From: Ampelocalamus luodianensis | Taxonomy: Eukaryota; Streptophyta; Magnoliopsida; Poales; Poaceae | Length of the DNA: 64,000 bases | Direction of reading: 5' to 3' | NCBI GenBank assembly: GCA_036346255.1 | Contig: CM070628.1 | Location: 11,547,840 to 11,611,839, forward strand | Shown here: positions 10,441 to 22,275 of the stretch, piece after piece | How the letters are laid out: every line of letters begins with the position of its first letter | Position numbering within the stretch: the first letter of the stretch is position 1 | The notes under the pieces: model-generated | Told to the model about the DNA's origin: nothing | Database searches by the model: none | Seen by the model: only the letters and a program-made list of their open reading frames with translations | Translations under genes and position numbers: made by a program

Positions 10441-12119
10441 GTGGAGCGAACGCTATATCCCTTGTGCGTTTGGGTAATCGGGTAATGCGGCCTTGGAACG
10501 AGGGGGCACCGTACGCGCGGGGGGCGGGCGCTTTATCGGCCCGGGGGCGGCGAGTCTCCCAGCCTACAGCGTGCCGTGCACGGGGTGCGACCGAAGAAAA
10601 CCGCCGTGCATGCCTGTTTTGCAGGTGATGCAGAACGCACGCCTGGCTTGAATGTATGTGATGGCTCATTGATACACGTACGTTGTTATCTGTGCACGGC
10701 ACGCACGTTCAGACTTCGGATCCCCTACATGTTGGGTTTTAACATTTTAATATGGACCAGTCGATTTATTTTTTAACCAGTTTTCACTCGAATTCCAAAC
10801 TCTTCTATGTATGCATCCCTCCTCCGTCGCTAGTGTCTTCAACTTCGTCGTGGTCACGTTGTAGAGTTAGTTTAGGGCTTTTCGGGTAATGTTATACACA
10901 CGACGTTTTTATCGTCGTATGCGCGTACGATGCACGGTGACGCGGGTGGGTGTCGTACGCGGGGCCACGGTCAGGGGAGGGGCGGGCGGGGCGGCGCGGG
11001 TGGGTGGCCCGGGCCGGCGTGTGGGCCAGTCGGAGTTGGAAGAGTTGGGGCGGCCGATGGGCCCGTCGGAGGAGGGAGGTGGGGTGTGGGCCTAGTCGGA
11101 GGAGGAAGAGGAGGCACGCGGGCCAGTTGGAGTCAGTAGAGGAGGGGTCGGAGGCGCACGGGTCAATCAGAGTTGGAGGAGGGGGTGGTTGGCTTGGGTG
11201 GCCGGGGCATCATACGCGAAGCATTTCTGTTTCAAATTTCATTGGCCCTCTAACCACATATTTTGATGGGCAAGTGGCCTGATGGTAGGAGACAACTAGC
11301 GATGGTGCGTCAAGGCAACAGTGGTGTCACACACTACGGGCATACTGGATGGCAGTGGCTGGTGGGTAACGTCGGTGGGGGTGACACTGTGACACAAAAG
11401 CAATTGTGGTAAGGTGTCAGGGGAAAAGGTGGCAAGAAGTGGTCGACAGTGGTGAGACACCAAAAGTTGCATTGAAGGAGGGTATATACCAAATTAGGTT
11501 TTCATCAAGGTGGCAGGGACGGAGCATGGCCTCAGCCAACCTGGGTTGTGGCCCTCCAGCATTTTAGAAGAAAAATTTAATACAGCATGTATGCAGTCCA
11601 CAACCGCTCAATTTGGTTAGATCACATCCATCTAGAAGGCTCATTGTAGATGCTTGGTACCAGTTACGATACTACTTAACGAGATAGCGACTTCAATCGT
11701 GCGACGGCGAAGCACGGAAGCAACATACGAGGCGTTCTCCGCTGGTGCATCACAGGCTTGCCGCGGTCGGGCCTAGTGATGACGACAGATGCGCAACCGA
11801 CGGTCGAGGAGCCAAGTTTGTGCGTCGCGCAGAGCGTGCAGTCAGTAGTGAGCAGTGTGCTTTTGAATTTGTTTTGAGCTTTGCCTCCCCCTTGAGATTT
11901 TGCTCAAACTTTGTCATTGCAAGGTGGCGACGGACAGGGTGTGGTGGTGGTGGTGGCAACGCATCAAACGGCTTAGGGAAGGGGAGGAGTATAAACAAGT
12001 TTAAAAAATTGACACATGGCGATGTATAGTAAAATTTAACTTTTTTCGAAAAGAATTATGCTGAAAATTAGATTAGAAAACAACATAGATTTATCTACTA
12101 AATACATTAAATACCACAA
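10441..12119. other. Unassigned repeat-like DNA
   Basis: This stretch is partly very GC-rich (10480-10560 and 10920-11150) and partly ordinary. ORFs of 60-110 codons overlap on both strands and show no family signature. A segment near 11510-11560 (GGCAGGGACGGAGC) resembles grass MITE sequence. No exon structure or promoter was found. Confidence 0.35.
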
Positions 12120-14326
12120 ATTAACTTTGGCATTGCCCATTAAAACTAAAATTCAGAATAAAAAACAAAGTAAAATAATCAATTTGATTTCCATACGAAT
12201 TTCTAAGTAAAAGAGTACATGTCAAGTACAATAAAACTAAAATTCAGAATAAAAATAAATTAAAATTAGCAATTTGATTTTCATATGAATTTATAAGTAA
12301 AATCCATAAATAACTATAATTCGGAATAAAAGGTTTTAAAAATGGAAATTAGATTTGTGTACGAAATCCGACCAAAAAATAACTGAAATTCCAAATAAAA
12401 TAAAACCAAGTTAGCAATTTTATTTTGATACAAATTCCAATAATTATATTTTGGAATAAAAATTAAGCAATAATTGGCAATTAGACTTGTATACGAAATA
12501 CAACCAAAAAATAATTGAAATTCTAAATAAAAATAAAATTAGCAATTTGATTTCAATACGAATTCCAAAGTAAAATCCCAAAATAACTGTAATTCAAAAT
12601 AAATAAAAATAAAAATTACCAATTGGATTTGGATACGAATTCCAAGAAAAACGAACTAAAATTCAAAATAAAAAATAAAAGAAAATCTATAATTCAATTT
12701 TCATAGGTATTCCAAAATAAAATCACCAAATAACTAAAATTCTGAATAAATTAAATAAATTTAGCAATTTGATTTGTATACGAACTCCAATAAAAATAAC
12801 TAAAATGTTGAATAAAAATAAAAGTTATAACGAGGATGACACGAATGGTGTCGGAGGAGACAAAAAAGAAGTCACCATGTTCACTCACGTGATTGTTGCT
12901 TCATATGAAATAAAAATAAAAAGTAACTAAAATTTTGGTGAAAAAAATACAAATTATAAAGAGGATGGCACAAATGGTGTCTGGGGAGACCACGAAAGAG
13001 TGCAATGGCATCGATCTGTCCTGCAAGAAGATATTGGCCCATGAGGAAACGAAGGACCGATGCGGCGACGACAAAGATGAGGACAATATCGTGTTGCTCA
13101 CCGGAGCCACTGAAAAAAAAGTCCAGTGTTAAAGGAGCCAAGGGTAAGGGTGACAAGTGGTGAGCGTCGGCGTTGTTGAAGAAGTTAGTGATTAAAGAAG
13201 CTCGATGATGGCGAAGTGAAGGCAGAGAGGAGATGAAGCTTTGCATTGAAGACAATCTATGGATGATATGGGGCTATTGGTTGCTACGAGTTTGCCATCA
13301 CTAGTGAGGGAACGTTATCGTCCGCAATGGCGAAAAGATTCTCAGTATCGTTAGACAACGACTAAAACAAACATACCGACATTGGTGAAGATGGGAAGTC
13401 ACCACGGTTAGTGAGAAAACCACAACGTTGAGTTGGTCAACGTTGAAGAAGAGGGGCGACCAACACGAGAGAAGAAATCGAGCATGGATAACATCATGCA
13501 TGCGTATGTATATGCATTCATCCGTATGAATAGAAGCACGAGCTAGCGTACCGAGGCAGAGGAGTAAAAATCTTGGAGTAAAGATGGCGCATCCGTAGGG
13601 AATATACTCGGGGTCACCGGAGAGAGCGTAACATGTGTCCCCTACTAGGATCGGCGATAGTTGCATGTGTATACGCGTTGATGTTGCAATGGTTAGCATC
13701 AAACAATAATTATGGAAAAGTAGAAGATAACTATGTGGTAAAGTATTGCATTAGAATGGGTAGCAGCTGAAAGTGATTGATCAAGATTTGGGCTTACTGT
13801 TGGAGGTTGAAACAAAAAAAAAACTATGATGGTGAGAAGAGATAGAAGTCACACGGTTTGATGGGGTAGTTGGCGTGTGAGGGAAGATAAATTCAAGATA
13901 GGTCTGCCTGGATGCATCGATGTATTCATGAGCAAGGTACTCTAATGCATTATACCATATAAACTAATAAGATTATTTGTCGCACACATAATCAACATAT
14001 TGTTTGAGATTAAATAGAGGTATATGTGCATGTATGTAATTTTTTTAAAAAATAACTAATAGAGTAAGCATTAGGGCATGCAACTACATGATCTATGATG
14101 AAGAGTGGTTAGTTTGTAAGAATCTCAATAACTTGTTATACTCAATGGTTTTCTTCTTTCAAAGCGCATACTTCAATTACGTTCCTCAGGTTGTAATTTC
14201 TTTAAAGTTTCTATTGCCATTTCTAATGTTTATGATAACTAAAAAGCTAAATATTCTACCAAATATGTAAATATATTATTAAATATTTATACAAATTTGA
14301 AAATAAATATAGGGACACTCTTCTAG
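12120..14326 (+). mobile_element. Helitron-like element, copy 1 (decayed)
   Basis: This shares long stretches, in the same order, with copies 2 and 3 at 44.8-54.2 kb: the AT-rich tandem array, the GTCGGAGGAGA block, the GAAGAAGTTAGTGA block, the GAGGAGATGAA block and the AACGTTGAGTTGG block. It ends at CTAG (14323-14326) followed by T, as the other copies do. The 3' hairpin seen in copies 2 and 3 is not recognisable here. No Rep/helicase gene is present, so it is non-autonomous. The 5' end is uncertain. Confidence 0.55.
12130..12835. repeat. AT-rich tandem array inside Helitron-like copy 1
   Basis: About nine degenerate units, each with a TTAGCAATTTGATTT block, a TACGAATTCCAA block and a block like AACTAAAATTCAGAATAAAA. 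Unit starts are spaced about 63 to 90 bases apart. Equivalent arrays occur at 44920-45345, 49446-50060 and 52620-53450. Confidence 0.75.
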
Positions 14327-14349
14327 TTGTAATAAAAATTAGTGTAAAT

Positions 14350-14671
14350 GCAGGGAGTATCAGCTAATCCGGTGCGTCTTTTTCACGGATGGATAGAAAG
14401 ATATGATTCGACCAATAGCAAAACATAGCAAAACAGAGGACGGTAGGTGGGCTCATCCCAAACCCTAGAAGGGTCGTAGCCTATAAATAGGGGTGCTATT
14501 CATTGTAATTGATTGATCGTTGGATGAAGGAATAAAGAGAAGCAAGAAGTCCCCTACATCTCGTGTTCATCTCTTATTTTGTTCTTATTGTTCATGCATT
14601 GTTCTTACGATTCTCACGCTTGTTCACGAGGTAATCGCTCTGATGGACTCGCAAATGACGGTTCCTCAACA
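14350..14671 (+). repeat. Truncated 5' LTR of the + strand copia element
   Basis: The segment has a TATA box (TATAAATA, 14482-14489) and an R/U5-like leader, and ends CCTCAACA at 14671. It is followed at once by CGTTATCAGTGCGA, which resembles the TATCAG part of a copia primer-binding site. The 5' end is lost where the region meets the Helitron end at 14326. Confidence 0.7.
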
Positions 14672-15164
14672 CGTTATCAGTGCGATCGACTCTCCTCGCA
14701 TCAAAAGGTAACCGTCGATGAGCGACGCCGTAGATTGAATCGTTTTCTAGATTGCTTTCAATTCGCAAATTTGGCTTTCTAGATTGCTTTCCTATGGTGC
14801 AAATCCTCTCTAATCTACCGCGAGCCGACTTGAAGTCGTGGCCAAGCCGATCGGTTGAATTGCATGAAAGAGACGATGTTGATTGCACGTAGATCACCGC
14901 ATGAAGAAATTGCATGTACAACATTGCATCTCATATATCTACATACATGAACAAATAAAGAAGGAAAGAAAACGACGCAGCGCCCATATGTCGTCATGTC
15001 GCGCATGCGCCAACGCTATTGTTGCATCATCGGCCCGGCCGCGTTGCGCCACCCGCATGTGATCGTGCACCCTCCCGCTGCGAAAGATCGTGGGTTGTCG
15101 TAGTATTGATGTTCGTCATGTGATCATCGAACGATAAACATATGAACAATACGAAAAAAAGGTC

Positions 15165-15740
15165 AGAGAGCGCGTCGCCGCCCGACGAGCTCGCATTGCG
15201 TCGCCGCACCTAGCCCCGCATGGCGGCCAGCCGCCACGCGCGCCGCCGCCGCCGCTCGGCTCGCGCCACGCCGCCCCGTGCGCCCCGGCGAAGTCGGCGC
15301 GGCGAATCCGCATCGCCACACCCACACGCCGACGTGCCGGCCCCGCCGCCTCAAGGCTCGCCGCCCAGCGGCTCCCGGCCGCCATGCGGACCGCTCGCCG
15401 CCACCTGCCACCGCCGGTCGAAAGAAAAGGTGAGAGGGAGGAAGCACGCCGGCCGGGAGCGCCGCATCCGTTGGCCGGCCGCCCGCGCGCGCCCGAGCGC
15501 CCTCGGCTGCGCGCCGCCGCCGGGCCGTGGCTCGCCCGCGGCGCGCTGCCGCGCACCGCCCGCTCGCGCGCACGAGCTCCGCCTCCTCGCAAGAAACGCC
15601 GCGCCGGCTTGAAGTCGGCCCTCCGCCGCGCAGACGCCCCGCTGCGTTCTCGCCGGCCGACGCAGCCGCGCGCCGCCACCACCGGCCGCCGCAGACCGCC
15701 ACCTTTTGGCCGCCGCCATCGGGTGAATAGGTAGGAAACC
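15165..15740. other. GC-rich island in the copia leader region
   Basis: This 575-bp stretch is extremely GC-rich (CCGCCGCC, GGCCGGCC, GCGCGC runs) between AT-rich flanks. It yields ORFs of 116 to 188 codons in nearly every frame on both strands, all Arg/Ala/Pro-rich and without motifs. Such ORFs are expected by chance in stop-poor DNA, so no gene is called. It may be a leader of the copia element or a separate insertion. Confidence 0.5.
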
Positions 15741-16287
15741 CTACCCCATTTTTTTGAAGTGGCGGATAAGGCCTCTACGTGGCCGAGGGTATTGGGCCAT
15801 CAAAGGCGGCTTGCAGCGACCCATGCGATGAAAAAAAAAGAAGAAGAAGAAGGGGCGTGGTGGATTTTTTTGCAAAAGGACCCTCGATTCTAAAATTACG
15901 AGAATCTCTTCGCAAATAAGGAAGTTTATGAAAACCCTTGAAATCACTAAAAATTACGAAAATTTTCTCGAATCGAAATCTCGCGTTTTAACCCCTAGAA
16001 ACTTGCGTTTTAGAAAAGTCATTTTCGGAAGAAAAGGGCCTCTGAATCAATTTTGAATTAGTTTTCGCATTTGAAGCATGTTTATTCTTGTTATTGTTAT
16101 TTCTATGCAATTTATTTACTGTATTTACTGTTTTGATTATCTGTGATTATTTATATTACTTTTAATCACTGAAAATAACAGTAAATCTTGAAAAATGCGT
16201 AGAAAAATACGGGATCATGAACCAGAAGTTCGGATAGCATTATGAGAATTTTGCAACCATCTTACACAAATTACCAGCAGTAATCTT

Positions 16288-16645
16288 ATGAATTTTGGCC
16301 TGAATATGAAGATGACTGGCATCACGAATCAGGAATTCGAAGAACTGACCCAGCATGGTCAGATTTTGTATAAAATTTGTATCAGTCTTCAATTCTGTGG
16401 TAATGTAATCACGGATGAGCAGAAGATGGAGAAGATTTTTCTACCTTTCACCCGAATGCGGTGCAATCCGCACGCAACTACTGTCAAGACGGCTACATGC
16501 GTATGTCGAATTAATTGATATCATGCAAGTTGCGAAACTCGGGATGATGTTCTCGAGAAAGAACTACATCTCGCACCACCTAATAGCAATGTTGGCTATG
16601 AAGCCATTGCTAGCGACTACAGGTGATGAAGCCTCTCACAAATGA
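16288..16645 (+). pseudogene. Copia gag remnant (+ strand element)
   Basis: The frame starting at 16288 reads a run resembling the copia gag core: L.KI...L.FCG...ITDE.K.EK.F. A frame change follows and the second frame (16415-16645) continues with a segment like SRKNYISHHL and a short Lys/His tail. This is the capsid-like protein of the retrotransposon particle. Inactive. Confidence 0.6.
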
Positions 16646-17589
16646 GAGGAGCAAAAGGGTAAGGTCGTGCGTCGCACATTATTGATGCTTTACGGTCTAA
16701 GAAGAAGGGCAAATGATAGCATGAGGCATATCTCGCCATTGCGAGCATAGAGGATCCACATCCATTAGCTTCACTTATGAATGTGAACGACCCGATGTGA
16801 TCCCATCATCCCTCCTTTGGACATCGCAGCCACACACCGTAGTGGCGCCAAGAGGAGAAGATCGCGCATGGAGCCGATTTGGCGAAGTTCTGAATACTTC
16901 GCTTATTAGATCCGATGCACGTATTGCACTCGGACCTTTATAGAAACTTGCGCTTTGTAATTGAAGCGAATTTTGAATTATTGAATAATGGTTGCAAACT
17001 CTAGCAGAGCAAAGCATTAAATTCTTATTATGAGTCCTGCAAGGCTTATTTTTCCTGTTTTTATAATAGCAAGTTACGTTCTGATATCTGAAGTATTTTA
17101 TTTATGTGTTGCTTGTTTTCTGCTACATATTAATAAAGTACATTATATTAGAACGCGTGTGGCGCCCTATGGAGGAAGTGTGCTTAGCATGTAGCGGCAC
17201 AACGAATACCATCCTGAGAGAAATGGAAATTTTTCCAGTCAATCAGCAAGGATGCTGGTAGTCTTACGACAATCGCAGGCAGCGATACTTGTATAATAGG
17301 CTCAGGAAGGGCCATAATTATACCCTCAACAGGCACAACTTTGGTCATTGAAGAAGACTTGTTGTACCCAGGATCGACTAGAACTCTCAAGGATATTTGC
17401 GCTAACAGTTTCCATGTAGAGACTGAAGAAAAGTATGGTACAGAATACCTGCTCACTACAAAGCATGAAGAAAGTGAAAAATAGCATTAGAATATCTTCC
17501 TTCATATGAAACTGGACTATACTACACTAATATTAAGGCACCTGCAGCCTATACTGCCTTGAAAACCGTATTTAGAAGCTCTGAACTTA

Positions 17590-18348
17590 TCTATCTCTGG
17601 CATGATAGATTATGCCGCCTAGGTCTTAGGATAATGAGAGATAATTAACAATTCACAGGGACATGATATGAATATAAAGAATTTCCCGAATCTGGAAGAT
17701 TTTGTGTGCCCCGCATGTGCCACCGGGAAATTAATTATTAGACCTTTTGCTCTGAAAGCAAAGGATGAAGTCCCTGCATTCCTGGACCGTATCCAGGGAG
17801 ACTTTTGCGGTCCTATACAACCCCTGTAAGGGTCAATTAGGTATTTTATGGTGCTCATCGATGCTTCCTCGGAATGGTCGCACATATGTTTATTGTCTAT
17901 GAGAAACCATGCTTTTGCAAAGCTAAATCTCGCAGATAATTAACAATTGAAAAAAAAATATTTTCCCTGATCATCACGTGAAGTCCATCTGAATGGACAA
18001 CGCCAGAGAATGTACTCCGAAGGCATCTGATGATTATTGCATGAAAATAGGAATTAAAGTTGAGTATTCTATACCGCACATCTGCACCCAGAATGGACTA
18101 GCAGAACTTTGAAGAATTGTAATTTACCAACTATATGTTGGGGACATGCAGTCCTGCTCGTAGCAGCTCTCATCAATTTTAGACCGTCGGCCTATAACAT
18201 CCATCCAACTATGCAACTAGCGCAAGGGTCAGCACTGAAAACTTCTCATCTTCGCAGGTTGGTTTGCAAGGGTTATATACCTATACCACCACCGCAGCGA
18301 ACTGCAATAGGTTTTTCTCCGAAAGTCTGGGATATACGTTGGTTATGA
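17590..18348 (+). pseudogene. Copia integrase remnant (+ strand element)
   Basis: From about 17600 the frame reads RLGLRIM, the zinc-binding C..CATGKL, then Q GDFCGPI with the first catalytic aspartate, a TAA stop, then YFMVLIDASSEW. Later, 18109-18348 reads WGHAVLLVAALINFRPSA, which matches the integrase C-terminal ALA..LINRRP block. Stops occur after CGPIQPL and elsewhere. Confidence 0.75.
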
Positions 18349-19309
18349 GACAACATCCATAATCAAGTATTTGGACCATATGACTGGAGATTTGTATAAT
18401 GCCCGATTCGCTGATAGTACATTAGATGAGGTTAGTTTCCCGTCATTAGGGGGGAGGAAATCAACCCTTGATGATAATGTCGGGAAATAATTGAAGTCTA
18501 GAAGACAATTGAAGTCCAGAAGATAATTGAAATCTATGCATATGACCCGCGCACTAGTGAAGCAAATAGAGAAGTCCGTAAGATAATTGCGATCCGTAAG
18601 ATAATTGAATTGAAGTCTAGAAGACAATTGAAGTCCACAAGATAATTGATTTGCAAGTATTAGCGAATCAACTGCCAGACTACTTTAGTGATTTGAAGAG
18701 CGTGAATAAGTAGCATTTGCTCGCAAGCAATGCACCGAGAGGTTGAAATACCATTGAAGGTATCCCTAATCCCGCCCGAGGCCTCGTAATAAAGGACGAG
18801 AACTCCGGTCCTCGAATCCGAAATAGCAACCGGGACGCTGGTGAAAAAGGATAAGAAGGACTTGACACACCGATCACCGAAGTGCCCGAACTGGAAGGGT
18901 AGCCGCTGAGACTGGCATCGCATGGAACCTTCGAAAAGGCATACGTAATTGAACATCCCCATGAGGAGACATCGGCATGGATGTGTGCGCACATCGGAGC
19001 TGAAAAACTAAAGGACTTGCCCGCAATTGGAAGCGCGGTGAACAAGTAGAAGCATTAAAAGAATCGCCCTTGAAGAAATAGCTATAAGCTTTATGACCTT
19101 AGGAGAATATTTGAATATGACAACGACCAATGTCGACATTTACTTTGCAAAGAAACTTGCCACAATCATCAATCTTGATCCGAGCTCGCATCGCTCGATA
19201 AATGAAAGAAAAGATCAGATTGAGAAGATTGGGAGAAGGCGATAGAAACTGAATTACTCTTCCGAATAAAAGAAAGACGTTTGGGCCTGTAAGCCGCACG
19301 TCTCCCCTT

Positions 19310-20103
19310 GTGCACCCCGTAGGGTATAAGTGGGTATTTGTTCGAAAGAGAAATGAAAAGATGCAAGGCTCGTTGTACAAGTTTTCACTGGACATCCAGA
19401 AGATGATAATGAAGAAACCTATTCCCCGGTCATGGGCGGAACTCCCTTTAAATATTTATCTCAATGGTAGTGAACTTGAAGTTAGAAGTGAAATTGATGG
19501 ATGGGGTACCAAAGATACCTTTATGAAATATTGGATTCGACATTTATATGAAGATACCTGAATGTATCACTGTCCCGAACAGAGCAAACAGAAATATATA
19601 CAGTGTGAAACTCAGAAAGTCATTGTACGAACTTAAGCAATCAGGCAGAATGTGGTATAATCGCTTGAAGCGACTTTCTATGCAAGAAAGGCTACACAAA
19701 CAATGAGAATAATCTCTGTGTATTTATACGACGATCCCAGAATGGATTTTGTATAATCTCAGTGTATGAAGATGATCTGAATATTATCGGAACCCTGAAG
19801 GATATTAAGAAAGCAAACTCTTACCTGGAGTTGGAGTCTGAAATGAAAGGTTTGGGTAAAACCAAATATTGCTTAGGCTTGCAGTTTGAGCATGCCCTTG
19901 AAGGAACATTATTGCATCAGTCAGCCTACACTCAGAAGGTGTTAGAAAGGTTCGACTTGGCAAAGGCATACCCTTTGAAAGTGCCAATGGTCGAAAGATC
20001 TTTGCAGCAAGACAAAGACTCATACAGACCTAAAGAAGAGGGGGAGGAAGTCCTGGGACCGGAATTCCCACACTTAAGTGTAATAGAAACACTCATGTAT
20101 TAA
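19310..20103 (+). pseudogene. Copia reverse transcriptase remnant (+ strand element)
   Basis: The start (19310) reads PVGYKWVFVRKRNE, the copia GYKWVF.RK block. The catalytic box at 19762-19782 reads VYEDDLNIIG, so the usual valine of YVDD is glutamate while both aspartates remain. Then F.M.DLG-like KGLGKTKYCLGLQ and QSAYTQKVLERF follow. A stop (TAA, 20101-20103) ends this frame. Confidence 0.8.
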
Positions 20104-20179
20104 ACAAACTGTACTAGAACGGACATTGCATTTGCCGTGAACCTATTAGCAAGGTATAGTACGTAACCTACCAAAAGCA

Positions 20180-20794
20180 TTGGCAGGAAATAAAGGACAT
20201 CTTCCGATACCTCCAAAGAAGCAAAGAACTTGGTCTATTCTACGTAAAGAATCAAGACTTAACTATGAATGGCAATGCGATGATGGGTACTGTAGGACCC
20301 AGATACGACCAAATTGCAAACATGCTATGAATTCATATGTGGTGGAACTGCAATTCCATGAAAATCGTCTAAGCAGAGTCTTGTATCGACTTCGACGAAC
20401 CACTCGGAAATAATAGCATTGTATGAGGCCTCACGAGAATGTACTTGGCTTCGGCGGATGATTCACTACATCTAGCAGTTATGTGGATTGAACACCGCAC
20501 CAACCCCCACTATTATCAATGAAGATAATGCAGCTTGTGTTGCACAAGTGCAGATGGATTATTGTGAAGAATCCTCTCACAAAGCATATCAACCCCAAGT
20601 TCTTCTATGCTCATGAATTGCAAAAGATGAACGTAATCAAAGCACTGCATACTAGGTTATGTGAGAATCTGGCAGATTTATTCACTAAGTCACTTCCAGC
20701 ATCTAGCTTTGAAAGGTGCGTACGTGGAATTGGAATGATAAGACCTAGAGAAGTGCAGAATTCAGGGGGAGAACCTTCACAAACTCATTACTAA
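20180..20794 (+). pseudogene. Copia RNase H and C-terminal tail (+ strand element)
   Basis: The NEDNAACVAQ block (near 20517-20550) and a shifted frame with a histidine-rich KHINPKFFYAHELQ block correspond to the end of the RNase H domain. The ORF at 20519-20794 ends LADLFTKSLP.S.FE....GIGM, the standard C-terminus of this copia group. Frames change at least twice. Confidence 0.75.
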
Positions 20795-21005
20795 AGCTTG
20801 ATCACGAAGATCGAGTACCCAAAGAGCAAATCCTGGAGATTAAATGAAATTGGGTGGATTGTACTCTTTTTCCCTTGACGAGTTTTCTCCCAAGTTTCTC
20901 GGCTAAGGTTTTTAATGAGGCAATTCGAGCAAAGATAACTAACATGATTCATGTACTCTTTCTCCAAATTTTTCCCACGGGTTTTTATGGGAAGGATGAG
21001 TGCCC

Positions 21006-21015
21006 AAGGGGAGTG
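21006..21015 (+). other. Polypurine tract and LTR junction
   Basis: AAGGGGAG followed by TGTTAGAAAC is the usual copia junction of polypurine tract and 3' LTR start. Beyond this point the sequence does not match the 5' LTR remnant at 14350-14671, so the LTR is lost or replaced by gene-proximal DNA. Confidence 0.7.
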
Positions 21016-21186
21016 TTAGAAACCGCCCAGACCTACCGCCGCCCACCAGTTGCACACATCCAACCGAACCAATAACGCCGCGAAGGCGCGCTCCCCGACT
21101 CACTCCACCATCTGATCTGCCACGCTCCCACGATACCGAACGCAATTCCCGTAGCATCCACGAAGCTTCCCGCCTGAGCCGCGCAA

Positions 21187-21192
21187 TATATA
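21187..21192 (+). promoter_or_regulatory. TATA box of the 21273 gene
   Basis: AATATATAGG gives a TATATA core 81-86 bases before the ATG, a normal distance for a plant promoter with a short 5' UTR. An inverted CCAAT-like ACCAATAAC lies upstream near 21067. The promoter lies directly beside the truncated end of the copia element. Confidence 0.55.
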
Positions 21193-21272
21193 GGACGCAC
21201 ACGCCCGCACCACCACACGGGCACCATTTGCAGCATACAACACCGAGTCTCCGATACTCGTATTCAGCAACC

Positions 21273-21743
21273 ATGGCGGCCGTCGGCAAGTCGAAGGAGG
21301 CTGAGGCCGCGCGGTGTAGGCGGCACCCGAGGCACCGGCACTCTGCGGGCGTGTGCCCCTTCTGCCTGCGCGACCGCCTCTCGCGCCTCTCCAACGCGGC
21401 CGCGGGCGCCGCCTCCCCCTCGTCGTCGGCCTCCTCGACGTGCTCGTCCGGGGAGGAGCGCGTCGCGTCGGCCCAGGCGCCGCCCTGCCGAGAGGCGAGG
21501 CGCGCGAGGCTGGGCCTGCTGATGCGGCAGGAGGAGAAGGAGACGACGGCTGATCTCGGCGCGGGCCGTCGTGGTCAGGAGGAGACGCCAGAGGAGAAGA
21601 AGCCGACGAAGAGGAGCAACTTCTGGGCGAGGCTGCAGCAGCTCAACCACGGGAGCTGGCGCAGGAAGGATGGGTGCTCGCTGGCGCACTCCAAGGCTGT
21701 CGAGGAGAAGAGCGCCGCGCCCAAGTGGGCGCCGCTGTCCTGA
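21273..21743 (+). CDS. Small plant protein with N-terminal Cys/His motif, function unknown
   Basis: A single-exon ORF of 156 codons starting at ATG 21273 and ending TGA 21741-21743. Residues 15-32 read CRRHP..R.SAGVCPFCL followed by RDRLSRL. This C....H...GVC..CL.ERL pattern is found in a family of plant proteins annotated as hypothetical or DUF740/OCTOPUS-like. Whether it binds zinc is not shown. The middle is Ser/Ala-rich. Residues 110-135 form a basic block with FWARLQQL and W.RKDGCS. The ORF runs open in this frame from 21000, but the TATA box and first good ATG context (CCATGG) favour 21273. No signal peptide or membrane segment is seen. High GC at third positions, as in many grass genes, supports a real gene. 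Confidence 0.75.
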   Translation: MAAVGKSKEAEAARCRRHPRHRHSAGVCPFCLRDRLSRLSNAAAGAASPSSSASSTCSSGEERVASAQAPPCREARRARLGLLMRQEEKETTADLGAGRRGQEETPEEKKPTKRSNFWARLQQLNHGSWRRKDGCSLAHSKAVEEKSAAPKWAPLS

Positions 21744-22275
21744 ACTCTGATGCGAGCGCGTGCCGGCACGCGCTGGGGCGTGTTTGGTTGGTTGCGCGCT
21801 GTTCCCGTGTTTACGTTGTTGATTGCCTGGCATCCTTCGTTGGTTCTCGGTTCTTTTGGTGTTCTTGGCTGTGGCTGCTGCTGCGTGTGTCGGAAGGGCA
21901 GCCTAATGGCACGTCCATTTTGTATAGATCTAAGACCTCTAAGGAAAGAACTTGCACTTGGCTCGATCGCGTTATTTTCCCGTCGCAATCAAACTCGTGA
22001 TGTTCTTTGGACTTTTGCCACGCTTATGATTCACTAGTCGTGTAACTGAGTTTGTTAATTTCTGTAGTTCTGTTCGATAATGCAGATGCTGTGTTGATCT
22101 TTTTTTTAACAAGAATGTTGGTCTTACTCGGAGGCAGACAAATTGGCAATTTTGTAGTCAACACAGCGCTGCATTAGTATAGCTCCGAGTATACATCACT
22201 GTTGCAGCTGGGAGCCTTCGGAGTTGTCCATTCCAAGTACTCTCAGGTTATCATATGGAGAACGGCAGATTTAAC
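21744..22275 (+). other. 3' flank of the 21273 gene
   Basis: No coding sequence. The first ~300 bases are probably 3' UTR: T-rich, with GATAATG and TTGTTAATTTCTG segments but no canonical AATAAA found. The end adjoins the terminal inverted repeat of the MULE at 22276. Confidence 0.4.

Larger units (their letters stand above)
14350..21015 (+). mobile_element. Ty1/copia retrotransposon on the + strand, heavily decayed
   Basis: A second copia element reads left to right: LTR remnant with TATA box, primer-site-like sequence, leader, gag, integrase, reverse transcriptase, RNase H tail and polypurine tract. All domains are broken by stops, frameshifts and small deletions. Neither LTR is complete: the left one lacks its 5' end and the right one is not recognisable beyond TGTTAGAAAC. 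The region between RNase H and the polypurine tract has the CTCTTTTTCCC...TTTCTCGG...AGGTTTTTAATGAGGCA block common in grass copia elements. Confidence 0.85.

Noticed and set aside
15116..15740. ORFs of up to 188 codons on both strands
   Set aside because: GC-rich low-complexity DNA; open in nearly every frame and without recognisable protein features.
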